Assembly: GCA_028289345.1 (NCBI GenBank)
Contig: JANQQL010000033.1
Coordinates: 62,001-126,000, forward strand
Direction of reading: 5' to 3'
Origin: Planctomycetota bacterium
GTDB lineage: Bacteria; Planctomycetota; B15-G4; SIAN01
DNA: 64,000 bases
The notes beneath the pieces were generated by a model. The model searched no databases, was not told the DNA's origin, and saw only the letters and a program-made list of their open reading frames with translations. A program made the position numbers and the translations under genes. This document shows positions 48,636 to 57,533 of the stretch, piece by piece; the first letter of the stretch is position 1, and each line of letters starts with the position of its first letter.

Positions 48636-49952
48636 CTACGAGACCTTCTTGGCCACTGGGGAGGCGTCGGTTTCCTCGTTCCGGTACACCAGGGGTTCTG
48701 CGGCCGGGAGGTCGAGCGCCGGCAAGGCGAAACGAAAGGTGGTGCCGCGTCCGAGTTGCGAGTCGACTTCCAGGGCGGCTCCGTGGGCCAAGGCGATCCC
48801 GGCGACGGCCGCAAGCCCGAGCCCCCGGCCCGAAGCTTTGGTGGTGAAGTAGGGATCAAAGATCTTTGGCATCACTCGCGGTTCGATCCCTGAGCCGGAA
48901 TCCTGCACGTGAAACACGACGAAGGGCCCCGGCTCGACGTCGCGACATAGCGCCGCCGCCTCCAAACGAGCGCGATCGAACCACTCTTCGCTGATCCGAA
49001 TCTCGATCCTGCCACGCTCGTTGTCTTCCATCGCCGCGGCAGCATTCAGGAGCAAGTTGAGGAACACTTGGCGCAGCTGGGCGGGGTCGGCGAGCACCGG
49101 GGAGAGTGAATCCGACGGGGCGTGGACTTTCACCGGGATCTTCACCGAGACGGCGAGAAAGTCTTGCATCTCTTTCAGCAGTCGTTCGAGGTGGACCTCT
49201 TCCTTGTCGAAGCTCTGCTTGCCGGCGTAGGCCAACATCTGCTTGGACAGCGCCGCTGCTCGCGTGGCGGCATTCTCTGCGCCCACCAGGAACTCCTGGC
49301 CGGGAGAGTCGTCCTCGAGGACCGTGCGCGCCAAATCCAGGTTGCTAAGAATCACCATCAGGAGGTTGTTGAAGTCGTGGGCGATTCCCCCGGTGAGGGC
49401 CCCCAGACTTTCGAGCTTTTGGGCGCTCAAGAGGTTGCGCTCTGCTCGTCGGCGGCGGGTGATGTCGGTCATCATTGCCAGACACTTGGAGTTCGAGTCG
49501 TCCGCTGGCGCATCGCTCAAGCGGTTGACTCCGAGCAGTGTCCAGATCTCGCTGCCATCGGCATGAACGAATCGCAGTTCCTCTTGGCCGGGCACGCCGC
49601 GCCCCGCACTGTTCAAGAGTCCCATGGCCCGGTTCCGGTCTGCCGCGTGGACCCAGTTCAAGAGTGGTGTTCCCACGGTCGAGCAGGCGTCGATTCCCAG
49701 GATCTCTTCGACTTGTTGATTGGCCCAGGTCACCTGCAGCGCGGAGTCGAAGATCCACACGCCTTCCTGGCAGGTTTCGACGAACCGACGAAAGCTCGTT
49801 TCGGCCTTTTCTTTTTCCTGGTCGAGAAGAGTCGCCCGGGACCTCAGCCAATAGATCGTTCCGACCAGCACAAGCAAAACGACCGCACCGGCCAACCAGT
49901 CCGCGAGATTTGCGATGGCAGTGGCGAATAGTTGTGACGATTCGACGTCCAT
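48636..49952 (-). CDS. PAS-domain sensor histidine kinase
   Basis: A 438-residue membrane-bound kinase. One helix at about 17-36 (LADWLAGAVVLLVLVGTIYW) is followed by a short coiled coil and a PAS domain at about 50-165. The histidine box GGIAHDFNNLLMVILSNLDLA has the phosphorylated His at about residue 192 and is of the HDFNN class often linked with NtrC- or hybrid-type kinases. The ATP-binding domain has the N-box LNLLLNAAAAM (around 299-309), G1 QDSGSGI, F-box FDPYFTTK and G2 GLGLAAVAGI. No response regulator gene is adjacent, so it is an orphan. It converges with the editing-domain gene (ten-base gap). The signal sensed is unknown. Confidence 0.9.
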   Translation of the reverse strand: MDVESSQLFATAIANLADWLAGAVVLLVLVGTIYWLRSRATLLDQEKEKAETSFRRFVETCQEGVWIFDSALQVTWANQQVEEILGIDACSTVGTPLLNWVHAADRNRAMGLLNSAGRGVPGQEELRFVHADGSEIWTLLGVNRLSDAPADDSNSKCLAMMTDITRRRRAERNLLSAQKLESLGALTGGIAHDFNNLLMVILSNLDLARTVLEDDSPGQEFLVGAENAATRAAALSKQMLAYAGKQSFDKEEVHLERLLKEMQDFLAVSVKIPVKVHAPSDSLSPVLADPAQLRQVFLNLLLNAAAAMEDNERGRIEIRISEEWFDRARLEAAALCRDVEPGPFVVFHVQDSGSGIEPRVMPKIFDPYFTTKASGRGLGLAAVAGIALAHGAALEVDSQLGRGTTFRFALPALDLPAAEPLVYRNEETDASPVAKKVS

Positions 49953-50034
49953 GGGCCCCTTCTCCCGTTCCTGCCGGGGGCTCAGGCAGCGGGGTCAGGA
50001 ACATCGTAACACCTGCCCGCAAACCGCGAAGGCG

Positions 50035-51216
50035 TCAGGAGCAGGGGGGAGTGGGGCAGTCCAGGGCGACCCAGAGGCTGATTCTGGTGGTTTCGCCTTC
50101 GCGGTGGCGATCGACCTCGAGTCGGACGTTGTCCCCGGCATCCATGGATTCGAGCAAGTCTTGAAACGCATGAACGCCGGACAGAGGCTGGCCATTCACG
50201 GCCACGATCAGATCCCCAAGGACGTGACGCATCTGGTCTCCTGGAGGGAGGGGGAACGTGGCGGGGGTGAGCCCGACGGCTTCTGCGACGCCCCCGGCGA
50301 GTACCGAGCGAACGTACACCCCTTGGCCGCCGTAGTTGCGAAGCAGTTCCCGATTGGTGTGTTCGTCCCACAAGCTGATGCCGAGCCCGGGCTGGGTGGC
50401 TCGACCGGTTCGCAGAATCTGCGGGACGACGCGATTGACTTGGTCCACGGCGACTGCGAAGCCCAGGCCGACATTGGTTCCGCTCGGCGAAACGATGGCC
50501 GTGTTGACGCCGATGAGCCGTCCCGCACTGTCCAGCAGAGGGCCGCCGGAGTTGCCCGGGTTGATGGCGGCGTCGGTTTGGATCAAACCGCAGATTCGTT
50601 GGTCATTGAAGGTCGATTGAATCTCCCGCCCCAATCCGCTGATGATCCCCGTCGTGAGTGACAGGTCCAGTCCGAAGGGGTTGCCGATCGCAAACACTTG
50701 CTGGCCGACACGCAGGTCGTCCGAGGTGCCGACCACGATGGGGCGCAAGCGATGGGCGTCCGCGTTGATCTTCAACACGGCGATGTCACTGGCCTCGTCG
50801 AATCCGACCAGGCGACCCTCCCAGGTGGTTTGGTCCGAGAGAGTGACGAGCGGGGGCTCGGCGCCGGCGATCACGTGATAGTTGGTGACGATGTAGCCTT
50901 GGTCAGACCAGACGAACCCGGACCCCGAGCCGTCCATTTCCCACTCGTTGCGGAAGATGTCTTCGGCACGAGCGACCCAGATGTTCACCACGGACGGGGA
51001 AACCGCTTCGAACAAGTCGATCGTGGACAGCTCACCGGACGCGAGGTGGCCTCGGGGAGTGACGGGACGGGCGCGGGCCTGAGGGCTGAGCAGGGGAGAC
51101 GGCTGCAGGAGCTGCCAGGCAAGGCAGCCGGCAGTGATCAAGAGCAGCGTGTACGCCAATGGCCAAGACGCCATTGTGGCGCGGAAAAAGCTCTTCCAGC
51201 GAAAGGTCGGGCTCAT
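50035..51216 (-). CDS. HtrA/Deg-family serine protease with one PDZ domain
   Basis: A 393-residue envelope protease. A single helix at about 18-36 (WPLAYTLLLITAGCLAWQLL) anchors it. The chymotrypsin-like domain carries an intact triad: His114 in VTNYHVIAG, Asp144 in ASDIAVLKI and Ser223 in INPGNSGGPL. A PDZ domain at about residues 285-385 follows (GVYVRSVLAGGVAEAVGLTPATFPLPPGDQMRHVLGDLIVAVNGQPL). One anchor plus one PDZ makes it DegS-like in architecture. The ATG at 51216 precedes the anchor; longer forms would include unrelated sequence. It is divergent from sfsA, 195 bases between starts. It should degrade or cleave damaged or regulatory envelope proteins. Confidence 0.9.
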   Translation of the reverse strand: MSPTFRWKSFFRATMASWPLAYTLLLITAGCLAWQLLQPSPLLSPQARARPVTPRGHLASGELSTIDLFEAVSPSVVNIWVARAEDIFRNEWEMDGSGSGFVWSDQGYIVTNYHVIAGAEPPLVTLSDQTTWEGRLVGFDEASDIAVLKINADAHRLRPIVVGTSDDLRVGQQVFAIGNPFGLDLSLTTGIISGLGREIQSTFNDQRICGLIQTDAAINPGNSGGPLLDSAGRLIGVNTAIVSPSGTNVGLGFAVAVDQVNRVVPQILRTGRATQPGLGISLWDEHTNRELLRNYGGQGVYVRSVLAGGVAEAVGLTPATFPLPPGDQMRHVLGDLIVAVNGQPLSGVHAFQDLLESMDAGDNVRLEVDRHREGETTRISLWVALDCPTPPCS

Positions 51217-51392
51217 CCAGAAGGTCCCCGTCGAAAAGGAGCGTCGCGTCTCCACCTTCCTTTGGCAATGTGGTCGTCCAGACCAATCAAGGTAACCGGT
51301 TGGAAAACCACGGGGTTCGCTCCAGCAATTCTCGAACCGTGTCCATTTCCCCGGGACCCAGGAGGTTTTCGGACCACCGCTCGTTTGCTCCT

Positions 51393-51407
51393 GTGCCGAG
51401 GTGGCAC
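51393..51407 (+). promoter_or_regulatory. Ribosome-binding site in a small hairpin loop before sfsA
   Basis: GTGCC and GGCAC (five perfect pairs) flank GAGGT, which is the likely Shine-Dalgarno sequence, nine bases from the sfsA ATG. If the stem forms in mRNA the site is displayed in a loop. Confidence 0.35.
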
Positions 51408-51411
51408 GCTC

Positions 51412-52173
51412 ATGCGCTTCCCAACTCGTCTCCATCGCGGCCGATTGCAACGTCGCTACAAGCGTTTCCTGGCCGATGTCGAGCTCGAGGAGACCGGGGA
51501 GTTAGTGCAGGCTCACTGCCCCAATCCTGGCAGCATGAGCGGCTGCGACCGCCCCGGGTCCCTTGTGCTTCTTTCGCACCATCCGGAGTCCAAACGCAAG
51601 CTGCTCTACTCCTGGGAGATGGTTCGTGTCGGGCGTCGATGGGTAGGGATCAACACCGCCCTGACCAATCGGATCGTGGAACACGGTCTGAGGAACGATC
51701 GAATTCCGGAGCTCTCCGGCTTCGACGAGATTCGTCGCGAAGTGCCCTACGGGGAACGGAGCCGGGTTGACTTCGTCCTTCGTGACGCCGAGGGCGACTG
51801 CTACGTCGAGGTGAAGAACGTGACCTTGGCGGACCGCGGAGTGGCCCGGTTTCCGGATTCGGTGACGGCTCGAGGTGCCAAGCACTTGCGCGAACTTCTC
51901 CTGTTGGCTCGTCAGGGGACCCGAGCGGTCATGTTGTTTCTGGTCAATCGCGGGGACTGCGACCGCGTGGAGGTCGCCGAAGAGATCGACCCGACCTACG
52001 CCCAGGAACTCTTGAAGGCCGTGGAGGGAGGAGTGGAAGTCCTTGCCTACGACGCCCGGGTGACCGCCCGGAGCATCACCGTTGCCAAACGGCTCCCGTT
52101 CCGATTGCCCTCGTCCGGCCGGAGATCCCTCCCGCCCCTTGTTCGGAGTCGGGCTGCTTCCCGCGGACGGTGA
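51412..52173 (+). CDS. sfsA: SfsA family DNA/RNA nuclease
   Basis: A 253-residue protein. Diagnostic blocks are GRLQRRYKRFLADVELEETGELVQAHCPNPGSM at the start, RVGRRWVGINTALTNRIVEHGL in the middle, SRVDFVLRDAEGDCYVEVKNVTLAD with the PD-(D/E)xK-like nuclease core (Asp and Glu-x-Lys) and FPDSVTARGAKHLREL. These reproduce the family well, including the N-terminal OB-like domain. SfsA was first linked to sugar fermentation in E. coli, but it is a nuclease-fold protein of unclear physiological role. The ATG at 51412 was chosen for the family match; the frame extends upstream without similarity. It is convergent with the GGDEF-EAL gene (93 bases apart). Confidence 0.93.
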   Translation: MRFPTRLHRGRLQRRYKRFLADVELEETGELVQAHCPNPGSMSGCDRPGSLVLLSHHPESKRKLLYSWEMVRVGRRWVGINTALTNRIVEHGLRNDRIPELSGFDEIRREVPYGERSRVDFVLRDAEGDCYVEVKNVTLADRGVARFPDSVTARGAKHLRELLLLARQGTRAVMLFLVNRGDCDRVEVAEEIDPTYAQELLKAVEGGVEVLAYDARVTARSITVAKRLPFRLPSSGRRSLPPLVRSRAASRGR

Positions 52174-52185
52174 TCGTGGCGGTTA

Positions 52186-52211
52186 GAGAATCACCCCATC
52201 GAGAGATTCTC
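52186..52211. terminator. Weak bidirectional hairpin between convergent sfsA and GGDEF-EAL genes
   Basis: GAGAATC (52186-52192) and GATTCTC (52205-52211) form a perfect 7-bp stem with a 12-base loop in the convergent gap. No long T-run follows on either strand, so termination efficiency is uncertain. Confidence 0.3.
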
Positions 52212-52266
52212 GACACCGTGGGGGCCAGGACGGTCGCGGGCTAAGTTTGCGCTCGCTCGGAGGCGA

Positions 52267-54003
52267 TCAGCAGTTGGCCAGCGCCGTGCGACCGGCCAAC
52301 AGGTCCGTGGCTTCTTGGGTCGGAACCGGCGGACTGAACAAGTAGCCCTGAGCCAGATCGCAATTGCGCTCTCGCAGGAACTTCAGCTGCTCCTGGGATT
52401 CGACACCTTCCGCCACGACCTCCAGGCGCAAGCTGTGGGCCATCAGCAAGATGGCCGTGGTGATCGAGCGATCGTCCGGGTCGACCATGATGTCGCGCAT
52501 GAATGTCCGGTCGATCTTCAACGTGTCGATGGGAAAACGCTTGAGGTAGGTGAGTGAGGAGTAGCCGGTTCCGAAATCATCGACGGCCAGCCGAATCCCC
52601 AGTCGTTTGAGATCTTGCAGGATGCGAACGCCGTCATCGACGTTTCGCATGAGCATGCTCTCGGTGAGCTCGAGTTCCACACGATTCGGTGTCAGCCCGG
52701 TGCGTCGGATGATCCGAGAGAGTTTTTGGGCGAGTCCCGGTTTGATCATCTGCTCCACCGACAGGTTCACCGCCATTTGGATGCGCGGGAGTCCGCTCTT
52801 TTCCCAAGCCAGACACTGGCGGCACGCGGTTTCCAACACCCACTCGCCAATCGGTTCGATGAGTCCGGTTTCTTCGGCGATCGGGATGAATTGGTTGGGG
52901 GAGATGATTCCCAAGTCGGGGTGGTTCCAACGAATCAAGGCTTCCATTCCGACGATTCGTTCGGTCAGGACTTCTACCTTCGGTTGGTAGTAGACCGCCA
53001 GCTCTTCCCGCTCCAGAGCCTTCCGAAGGCTGGTTTCGAGGGTCAATCGCTCGAAGGCCATCGAGTTCATCGATCGCGAGTAGAACTGAAGATTGGAACG
53101 CCCTTGCTCCTTGGCGTGATACATGGCCGTCTCGGCGCTCTTGAGTAGGCTCTCCGCGTCCAGATGATCCACCGGGTAGATCGAGATGCCGATGCTGACT
53201 GAGGCATAGATCTCGTGACTGTCGATCTCGAATGGTTCTTTCATCATTTCGAGAATCTGACGGCCGACTTTCGCCGCATCCTGGACATGAGGAAGAGGGG
53301 TCAGCAAGAAGGCGAACTCGTCGCCGCCGAAGTGAACGAAGTGCCCTTCCACGCCTTCGGGCCAGGTCAGACCGCTGCGGAAGCGTTCGGCCAATGACTC
53401 CAGAAGAGTGTCGCCCACGGCGTGTCCCAAGGATTCGTTGACCTGCTTGAATCGGTCCACGTCCATGAACATGACGGCGACATGCTGACGAGTGTCCCGG
53501 ACTCGGTCGAGGCCGGTGGCGACTTGCTGGAGGAACTGGCGGCGACTGGCGAACCCGGACCGGGCGAGAGAGTCGACACTGGAAGGTTCCACGACTTCCA
53601 CGTCCGGGGCGGCCTGACTGGTCCGATGTTGAGATTGCACGATGCAGCGAAGTCGCTGTGCCCAGGCGGTGCATCGCTCGGGAAGAACCAATAGGTCATG
53701 GGCTCCCGAGTTGATCGCATCTTCGATGATGTCCTTGTCCTCGGGGACGATCATCAGGCAGGGAGTGAGCTGGTGGGTTTCTCGCCGGACGGCGCCACAC
53801 AAGTCCATGCCTTTGCGCCGCGGCAGGCTGCCGTTGATCACGACCAAGTCAGGATCAAGTCCGCGACACGCTTCCAGCGCCGCATAGTCGTCGTCCAGGA
53901 TTCGAGCGCGAAAGCCGTGGACTTCGAGCTCCGCACTCAGGGACCGACTTCGAGCCTCGTCGTCATCGACGATCAGAACGGTTGGTTTTTCGCCCGGCGC
54001 CAT
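52267..54003 (-). CDS. Receiver-like/GGDEF/EAL cyclic-di-GMP protein
   Basis: A 578-residue cytoplasmic protein. Residues 7-125 are receiver-like (VLIVDDDEARSRSL), but the phospho-accepting Asp is replaced: VVINGSLP has Asn57 in that position, so normal phosphorylation is unlikely. The GGDEF domain carries an intact GGDEF at 226-230 and DVDRFKQVNESLGHAVGD. The EAL domain has EAL at 354-356 and the other ligands NLS, ELTES, DDFGTGYSS (around 475), LKIDR and AEGVES, so it is expected to be active. It may therefore make or degrade c-di-GMP; with both intact the net activity cannot be predicted. It is monocistronic, convergent with sfsA. Confidence 0.93.
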   Translation of the reverse strand: MAPGEKPTVLIVDDDEARSRSLSAELEVHGFRARILDDDYAALEACRGLDPDLVVINGSLPRRKGMDLCGAVRRETHQLTPCLMIVPEDKDIIEDAINSGAHDLLVLPERCTAWAQRLRCIVQSQHRTSQAAPDVEVVEPSSVDSLARSGFASRRQFLQQVATGLDRVRDTRQHVAVMFMDVDRFKQVNESLGHAVGDTLLESLAERFRSGLTWPEGVEGHFVHFGGDEFAFLLTPLPHVQDAAKVGRQILEMMKEPFEIDSHEIYASVSIGISIYPVDHLDAESLLKSAETAMYHAKEQGRSNLQFYSRSMNSMAFERLTLETSLRKALEREELAVYYQPKVEVLTERIVGMEALIRWNHPDLGIISPNQFIPIAEETGLIEPIGEWVLETACRQCLAWEKSGLPRIQMAVNLSVEQMIKPGLAQKLSRIIRRTGLTPNRVELELTESMLMRNVDDGVRILQDLKRLGIRLAVDDFGTGYSSLTYLKRFPIDTLKIDRTFMRDIMVDPDDRSITTAILLMAHSLRLEVVAEGVESQEQLKFLRERNCDLAQGYLFSPPVPTQEATDLLAGRTALANC

Positions 54004-54139
54004 ACCCTCGTCTCTTTCCGGAATCAGCGGATGATTCGGTCTTCGACGTTTCTTGAAAGGGAGCTTGAGGGCGACCAGGGGGGTGCTTGATGCCGCCCGG
54101 TCTGGTGGGCGATGCCTGGGGGAGTCCCGGAGGAGCCAA

Positions 54140-55003
54140 TCAGTCCAAGCGGCGGCTTCCTCGGAGTGAGTCTTCCAGGTCGTTCAAAGTGGCCACGGTG
54201 ACAGCTTCCAGGTGGATCTGGAGGTGAGTGACCAGATCCGAGAATGCCATCTCCGGCTGGGATTCCTGGTCCAAGTGAAGGGCCTTGTAGAACCCCGTTC
54301 CGCGGAAACGGCTCAATTCGTCGAATAGGTAGGGCGGGGTCTCGCCCTCGACGACCGGAAATGCCCGGGACCAGGCCACGTTTTCTCCGGGGAGTTGGAG
54401 CAGCGAGAGATCGACTCCGACTCGACTCCATACCCGGGAATCGCGCCAGTCGTCCGGGCGGGGCACTTGAGGATCGTGGACTTCGGAGAACAATCCCACG
54501 AACTCCTGGAGGACGCCGCGGAGGACGAAGGTCGCACCCTGGCGCCGCGCTTCTTCCAGATTGGCGGCTCGAACCACCCGCGAACTCAGGCCACGCCTTT
54601 CCAGTGACAAAGCCACGAAGTCGGCGACTCCGCGCGACGGAGGCGCTCCGCGAGCACCCCCGGTCCCTGAGTACGGGAACGGATACCAGCGAAAGGCCCC
54701 GTTTCCCGTGACCCGCAGGAAGGGCTGGTCGATCCCGGTGGAGTTCACTTCAGCGCTGGCCCGGAAGTTCCAAAAGCGATTGTCCGGGGCCACTCGGGAG
54801 TCATCGAAACTCTCGGCGATGGTCTCCGGAGAGGACTGCCACTCGGGCCGCCGATCTTCGAAGTCAAGGACGGCAATCGTGTCCAGGGTCACCGGTGTTT
54901 CCAGAGCCACGGGAAATACCGGAGTCATGGCTCGGGGTTCCGGGGGCGGAGAGGAGCATGCCGCCACGATCCCGATCAAGGCCAGTCCCACACCGCCTCT
55001 CAT
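54140..55003 (-). CDS. Predicted lipoprotein of unknown function
   Basis: A 287-residue protein. The signal peptide ends in a lipobox (VAACS, Cys at about 16). The mature part has a strand DTIAVLDFEDRRPEWQSSPET, reminiscent of lipoproteins that begin 'vaVldF.d' (CsgG-like or GNA1162-like), followed by ATFVLRGVLQEFVGLFSEV and a C-terminal helical region (LDQESQPEMAFSDLVTHLQIHLEAVTVATL). No catalytic motif is visible. It is downstream of the small barrel gene (about 12 bases apart) on the same strand, so both may be one unit. A role in outer-membrane assembly or transport is conceivable but not shown. Confidence 0.65.
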   Translation of the reverse strand: MRGGVGLALIGIVAACSSPPPEPRAMTPVFPVALETPVTLDTIAVLDFEDRRPEWQSSPETIAESFDDSRVAPDNRFWNFRASAEVNSTGIDQPFLRVTGNGAFRWYPFPYSGTGGARGAPPSRGVADFVALSLERRGLSSRVVRAANLEEARRQGATFVLRGVLQEFVGLFSEVHDPQVPRPDDWRDSRVWSRVGVDLSLLQLPGENVAWSRAFPVVEGETPPYLFDELSRFRGTGFYKALHLDQESQPEMAFSDLVTHLQIHLEAVTVATLNDLEDSLRGSRRLD

Positions 55004-55015
55004 CGCACGATCCTT

Positions 55016-55588
55016 TCAGAACCGGTACTGCAGTCGAATGCCCAGGTCGGAAAACACAGAGAACTCGTCCGTTTCATCGCCGTTGGCATCGAAGAAGTGA
55101 ACCTGAAATTCGGCGCCGATGGAGAGCGAGGGTCGGATCAAGTAGTCGACGGCGCCTCCCACGTACGCGCCCGGTCCGCGAAAGTCGAAGTCGCTGGAAG
55201 TATTCTGAAACTTGAACTCGTGCCAGGCCAGGCCACCGCTCAGGGAATACTGAAGGGGGCGATCCAGGCGGAAGGTGCGCCGCAACCCGCCGTGCAGGTG
55301 GTAGCTGGTCCCCTCCAAATCTCCTCCTTGGTCTAGGTCCGACACTTTGCCACCGACTTCCCCGAAGACCCCCGAGGTTCCGTCCAGCTGGAACAGGGTG
55401 CCGAACAGGAAGCCGGCCCCGGGAAAGGGCCCGGTTCCGTCATTCTCGGCGGCCTCGATGCTATGGCCCGACCCGTCGATTCGCAGTTGCACGTAGGATC
55501 GATTGATTCCCGGGGGAACCGTGTTGCACCCGATCGGGAGCCAACAAAGAGCGAGGAGAGCAAGAGACGGCCGCAGACGCTTCCCCAT
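55016..55588 (-). CDS. Small outer-membrane beta-barrel protein
   Basis: A 190-residue exported protein. The leader LALLALCWLPIGC suggests a lipobox, although the rest looks like an 8-strand barrel: alternating hydrophobic patterns in LQYSLSGGLAWHEFKFQN, GPGAYVGGAVDYLIRPSLSIGAEFQVHFFD and a final LGIRLQYRF, with a C-terminal Phe. This resembles the OmpA-type barrel or OMP_b-brl families without further domains. The function is unknown; it might be a surface stability or adhesion protein. It is 12 bases upstream of the unknown lipoprotein gene and about 12 bases downstream of the beta-helix gene. Confidence 0.7.
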   Translation of the reverse strand: MGKRLRPSLALLALCWLPIGCNTVPPGINRSYVQLRIDGSGHSIEAAENDGTGPFPGAGFLFGTLFQLDGTSGVFGEVGGKVSDLDQGGDLEGTSYHLHGGLRRTFRLDRPLQYSLSGGLAWHEFKFQNTSSDFDFRGPGAYVGGAVDYLIRPSLSIGAEFQVHFFDANGDETDEFSVFSDLGIRLQYRF

Positions 55589-55600
55589 GGACGGGAATCC

Positions 55601-57271
55601 TCAGTTGTTTCCGGGAACCACGAGGACATCCGCGGCCTTGATGGGAGTGTCGGGGAGCACCACTTGTTGGTCGCGCAAGACTCGAAGCTGAAACTCTCCG
55701 GGAGGCACGGAGAGGACCAGGCGCCCACTTTCCCAAACACGATGGGTGGCGGAGGCGATCGCCGAGGAAAGGACCACTTCATCTCCGGGTCGAGCCATGA
55801 CTAGGGCCGCCCGCCGCCGCGGGGACCCGGCTTGGAACACGCGCAGCGACGATTCGGTGCGGACCAAGAGATCGGTTTCCCCATCGCGATTCACATCACC
55901 CAAGCGAATTCCTTGCACGGCGCTCAACCCGCGAGGGGAGGGGGCCGGACGGCTGGTCCCGTGTGGCATGCCCCAACGGACTTGCAAGGCTCCGGCGTCG
56001 GTGACGCGGAAGGAGTCCTCAAATCCATCCTGATTCCAGTCGACCACTTGTTCGGAGGGAAACGGCGCGGCGCGAAGAGCTGGCTCGTCGGGTGGCGGCA
56101 TCTCGTCAAAGGCCAAGTCCAAAGCGGTTTCCTGGAGTTCTTGCAGATTCCCGCCCGGGCCGCCGAAGGCTCCCATGTCGCTACGAGAGCCATCCCGGTC
56201 CAGGATTTGTGGATCTCCGGCATCGATGCACGGCGAGTCGTCGGCCAGTTGAAAGTCTCCCGCGTCGGCATCCACGAAGCGGGGGTTGTCGATCAGATTG
56301 CCACGATTGGTGCCCGGGGGAGTCAGTGCGTTGACCTGGTCGGCATCGAACAAGGTCTGGTCGCTGTCAATGTCGACGTAGGTTCTTCGAAGTGTGTTGT
56401 AGAGAAGAATCGGATCCCCACTCAGGGTGCTTTCTCGGACGTTTCCGGCAGGGCTTTCGAGGATGCAGTTGGTCAGCCTGGCGTCGGCGAAATCGACCAG
56501 GTTGACGCCGTTGCCGGCGAGCACGGAAACGGTGACGTTTTCCAGAATGACGTCCGGATCGAGGGTGTCCGGATTGCCTCGCACGAAGACTCCGTTCTTC
56601 CCTTGAAATGCGATGAGGGTGTTTCGGATGTCGACTCGAATGGAGGACAGAGAGGAGATCGCACTCGCATCGTTGTTCATGAACACGCACTGGTCGATCA
56701 AGCAGCTCGAATTGGCTTGCACTCGAACCACCGCCGTGGAATTGGGAAGGTCGGAGCCGTCGGTCGAGCGAGATCGATTGTCGGTGAACAAGCACCGCAA
56801 GAAGGTCACTTGAGCCCGGTTGAAGCCAATCACCGAACCGAGGGGGTCGAACCCCCCGCGAATCGTCAAGTCGGAGATGACGACTTCTTCGGCTCGGTTG
56901 GTCAGTTGAAAGATGCGGGAGACTCCGTCGCCCATGATGGTCGTCTGGGCCGCACCGTCCCCGACGATTTGCAACGGCTTTTCAATGAGAAGTGTGGATT
57001 CCTCGAAGACCCCCGAGCCGATGCGAATGATGGAGCCTTCCGGAGCCGATTCAATGGCGTCGGCCAGGCCGATGAATGGGTGGTCGAGGGTGCCGTCTGC
57101 TTTGCCGGTGTTGTTGGTGGACGCCACGAACACCGTCGAACCGGACGCCTCGGACGTGGTTCCTCCAGAACTCGAGGAGCCCGAGTCGTTGAAGCACGCT
57201 GCCAATGGGAACAAGAGCAGCGTTAGACAAAGGGACCAGCGTTGCAGGGCCAATCGGGAATCCTCGATCAT
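55601..57271 (-). CDS. Parallel beta-helix lipoprotein with an FG-GAP-like segment
   Basis: A 556-residue exported protein. The lipobox is LAACF, Cys at about 26, followed by a Ser/Gly-rich linker. Residues about 45-330 form a right-handed beta-helix: TLDHPFIGLADAIESAPEGSIIRIGSGVFEESTLLIEKPLQIVGDG is the start of a DUF1565-like coil and later units are VVISDLTIRGG and NSSCLIDQCVFMNNDAS. A segment at about 430-490 (VVDWNQDGFEDSFRVTDAG and LGDVNRDGETDLLVRTESS) contains Ca2+-binding DxNxDGxxD patterns of the FG-GAP/VCBS type. The ATG at 57271 opens the signal peptide. Polysaccharide binding or lyase-like activity is possible but no catalytic residue can be named. Confidence 0.8.
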   Translation of the reverse strand: MIEDSRLALQRWSLCLTLLLFPLAACFNDSGSSSSGGTTSEASGSTVFVASTNNTGKADGTLDHPFIGLADAIESAPEGSIIRIGSGVFEESTLLIEKPLQIVGDGAAQTTIMGDGVSRIFQLTNRAEEVVISDLTIRGGFDPLGSVIGFNRAQVTFLRCLFTDNRSRSTDGSDLPNSTAVVRVQANSSCLIDQCVFMNNDASAISSLSSIRVDIRNTLIAFQGKNGVFVRGNPDTLDPDVILENVTVSVLAGNGVNLVDFADARLTNCILESPAGNVRESTLSGDPILLYNTLRRTYVDIDSDQTLFDADQVNALTPPGTNRGNLIDNPRFVDADAGDFQLADDSPCIDAGDPQILDRDGSRSDMGAFGGPGGNLQELQETALDLAFDEMPPPDEPALRAAPFPSEQVVDWNQDGFEDSFRVTDAGALQVRWGMPHGTSRPAPSPRGLSAVQGIRLGDVNRDGETDLLVRTESSLRVFQAGSPRRRAALVMARPGDEVVLSSAIASATHRVWESGRLVLSVPPGEFQLRVLRDQQVVLPDTPIKAADVLVVPGNN

Positions 57272-57533
57272 GGAAGCAGGCCGTCGGCACCCCTCCGGAG
57301 CCGTTTCGCCTCTGTAATAGCCAGAGGACCACCCACTGCAGGGTGAAGGTGTCGGTCTCGATGAATTGCCGGGCCCCACGGAACGGAAACAGCCCCCGTG
57401 TCGCGATCACAGGGCGCGCCGAGGGGCGAAGGCGAGATGGTCACAGGTGTCGTCGAGCGAGGAGTGCGCCCCGGCGTGCCCTGAGCATAGGCGAAACCAG
57501 CCGATTCCGTCTGGGGGGAACCCTGTGGTCAGC

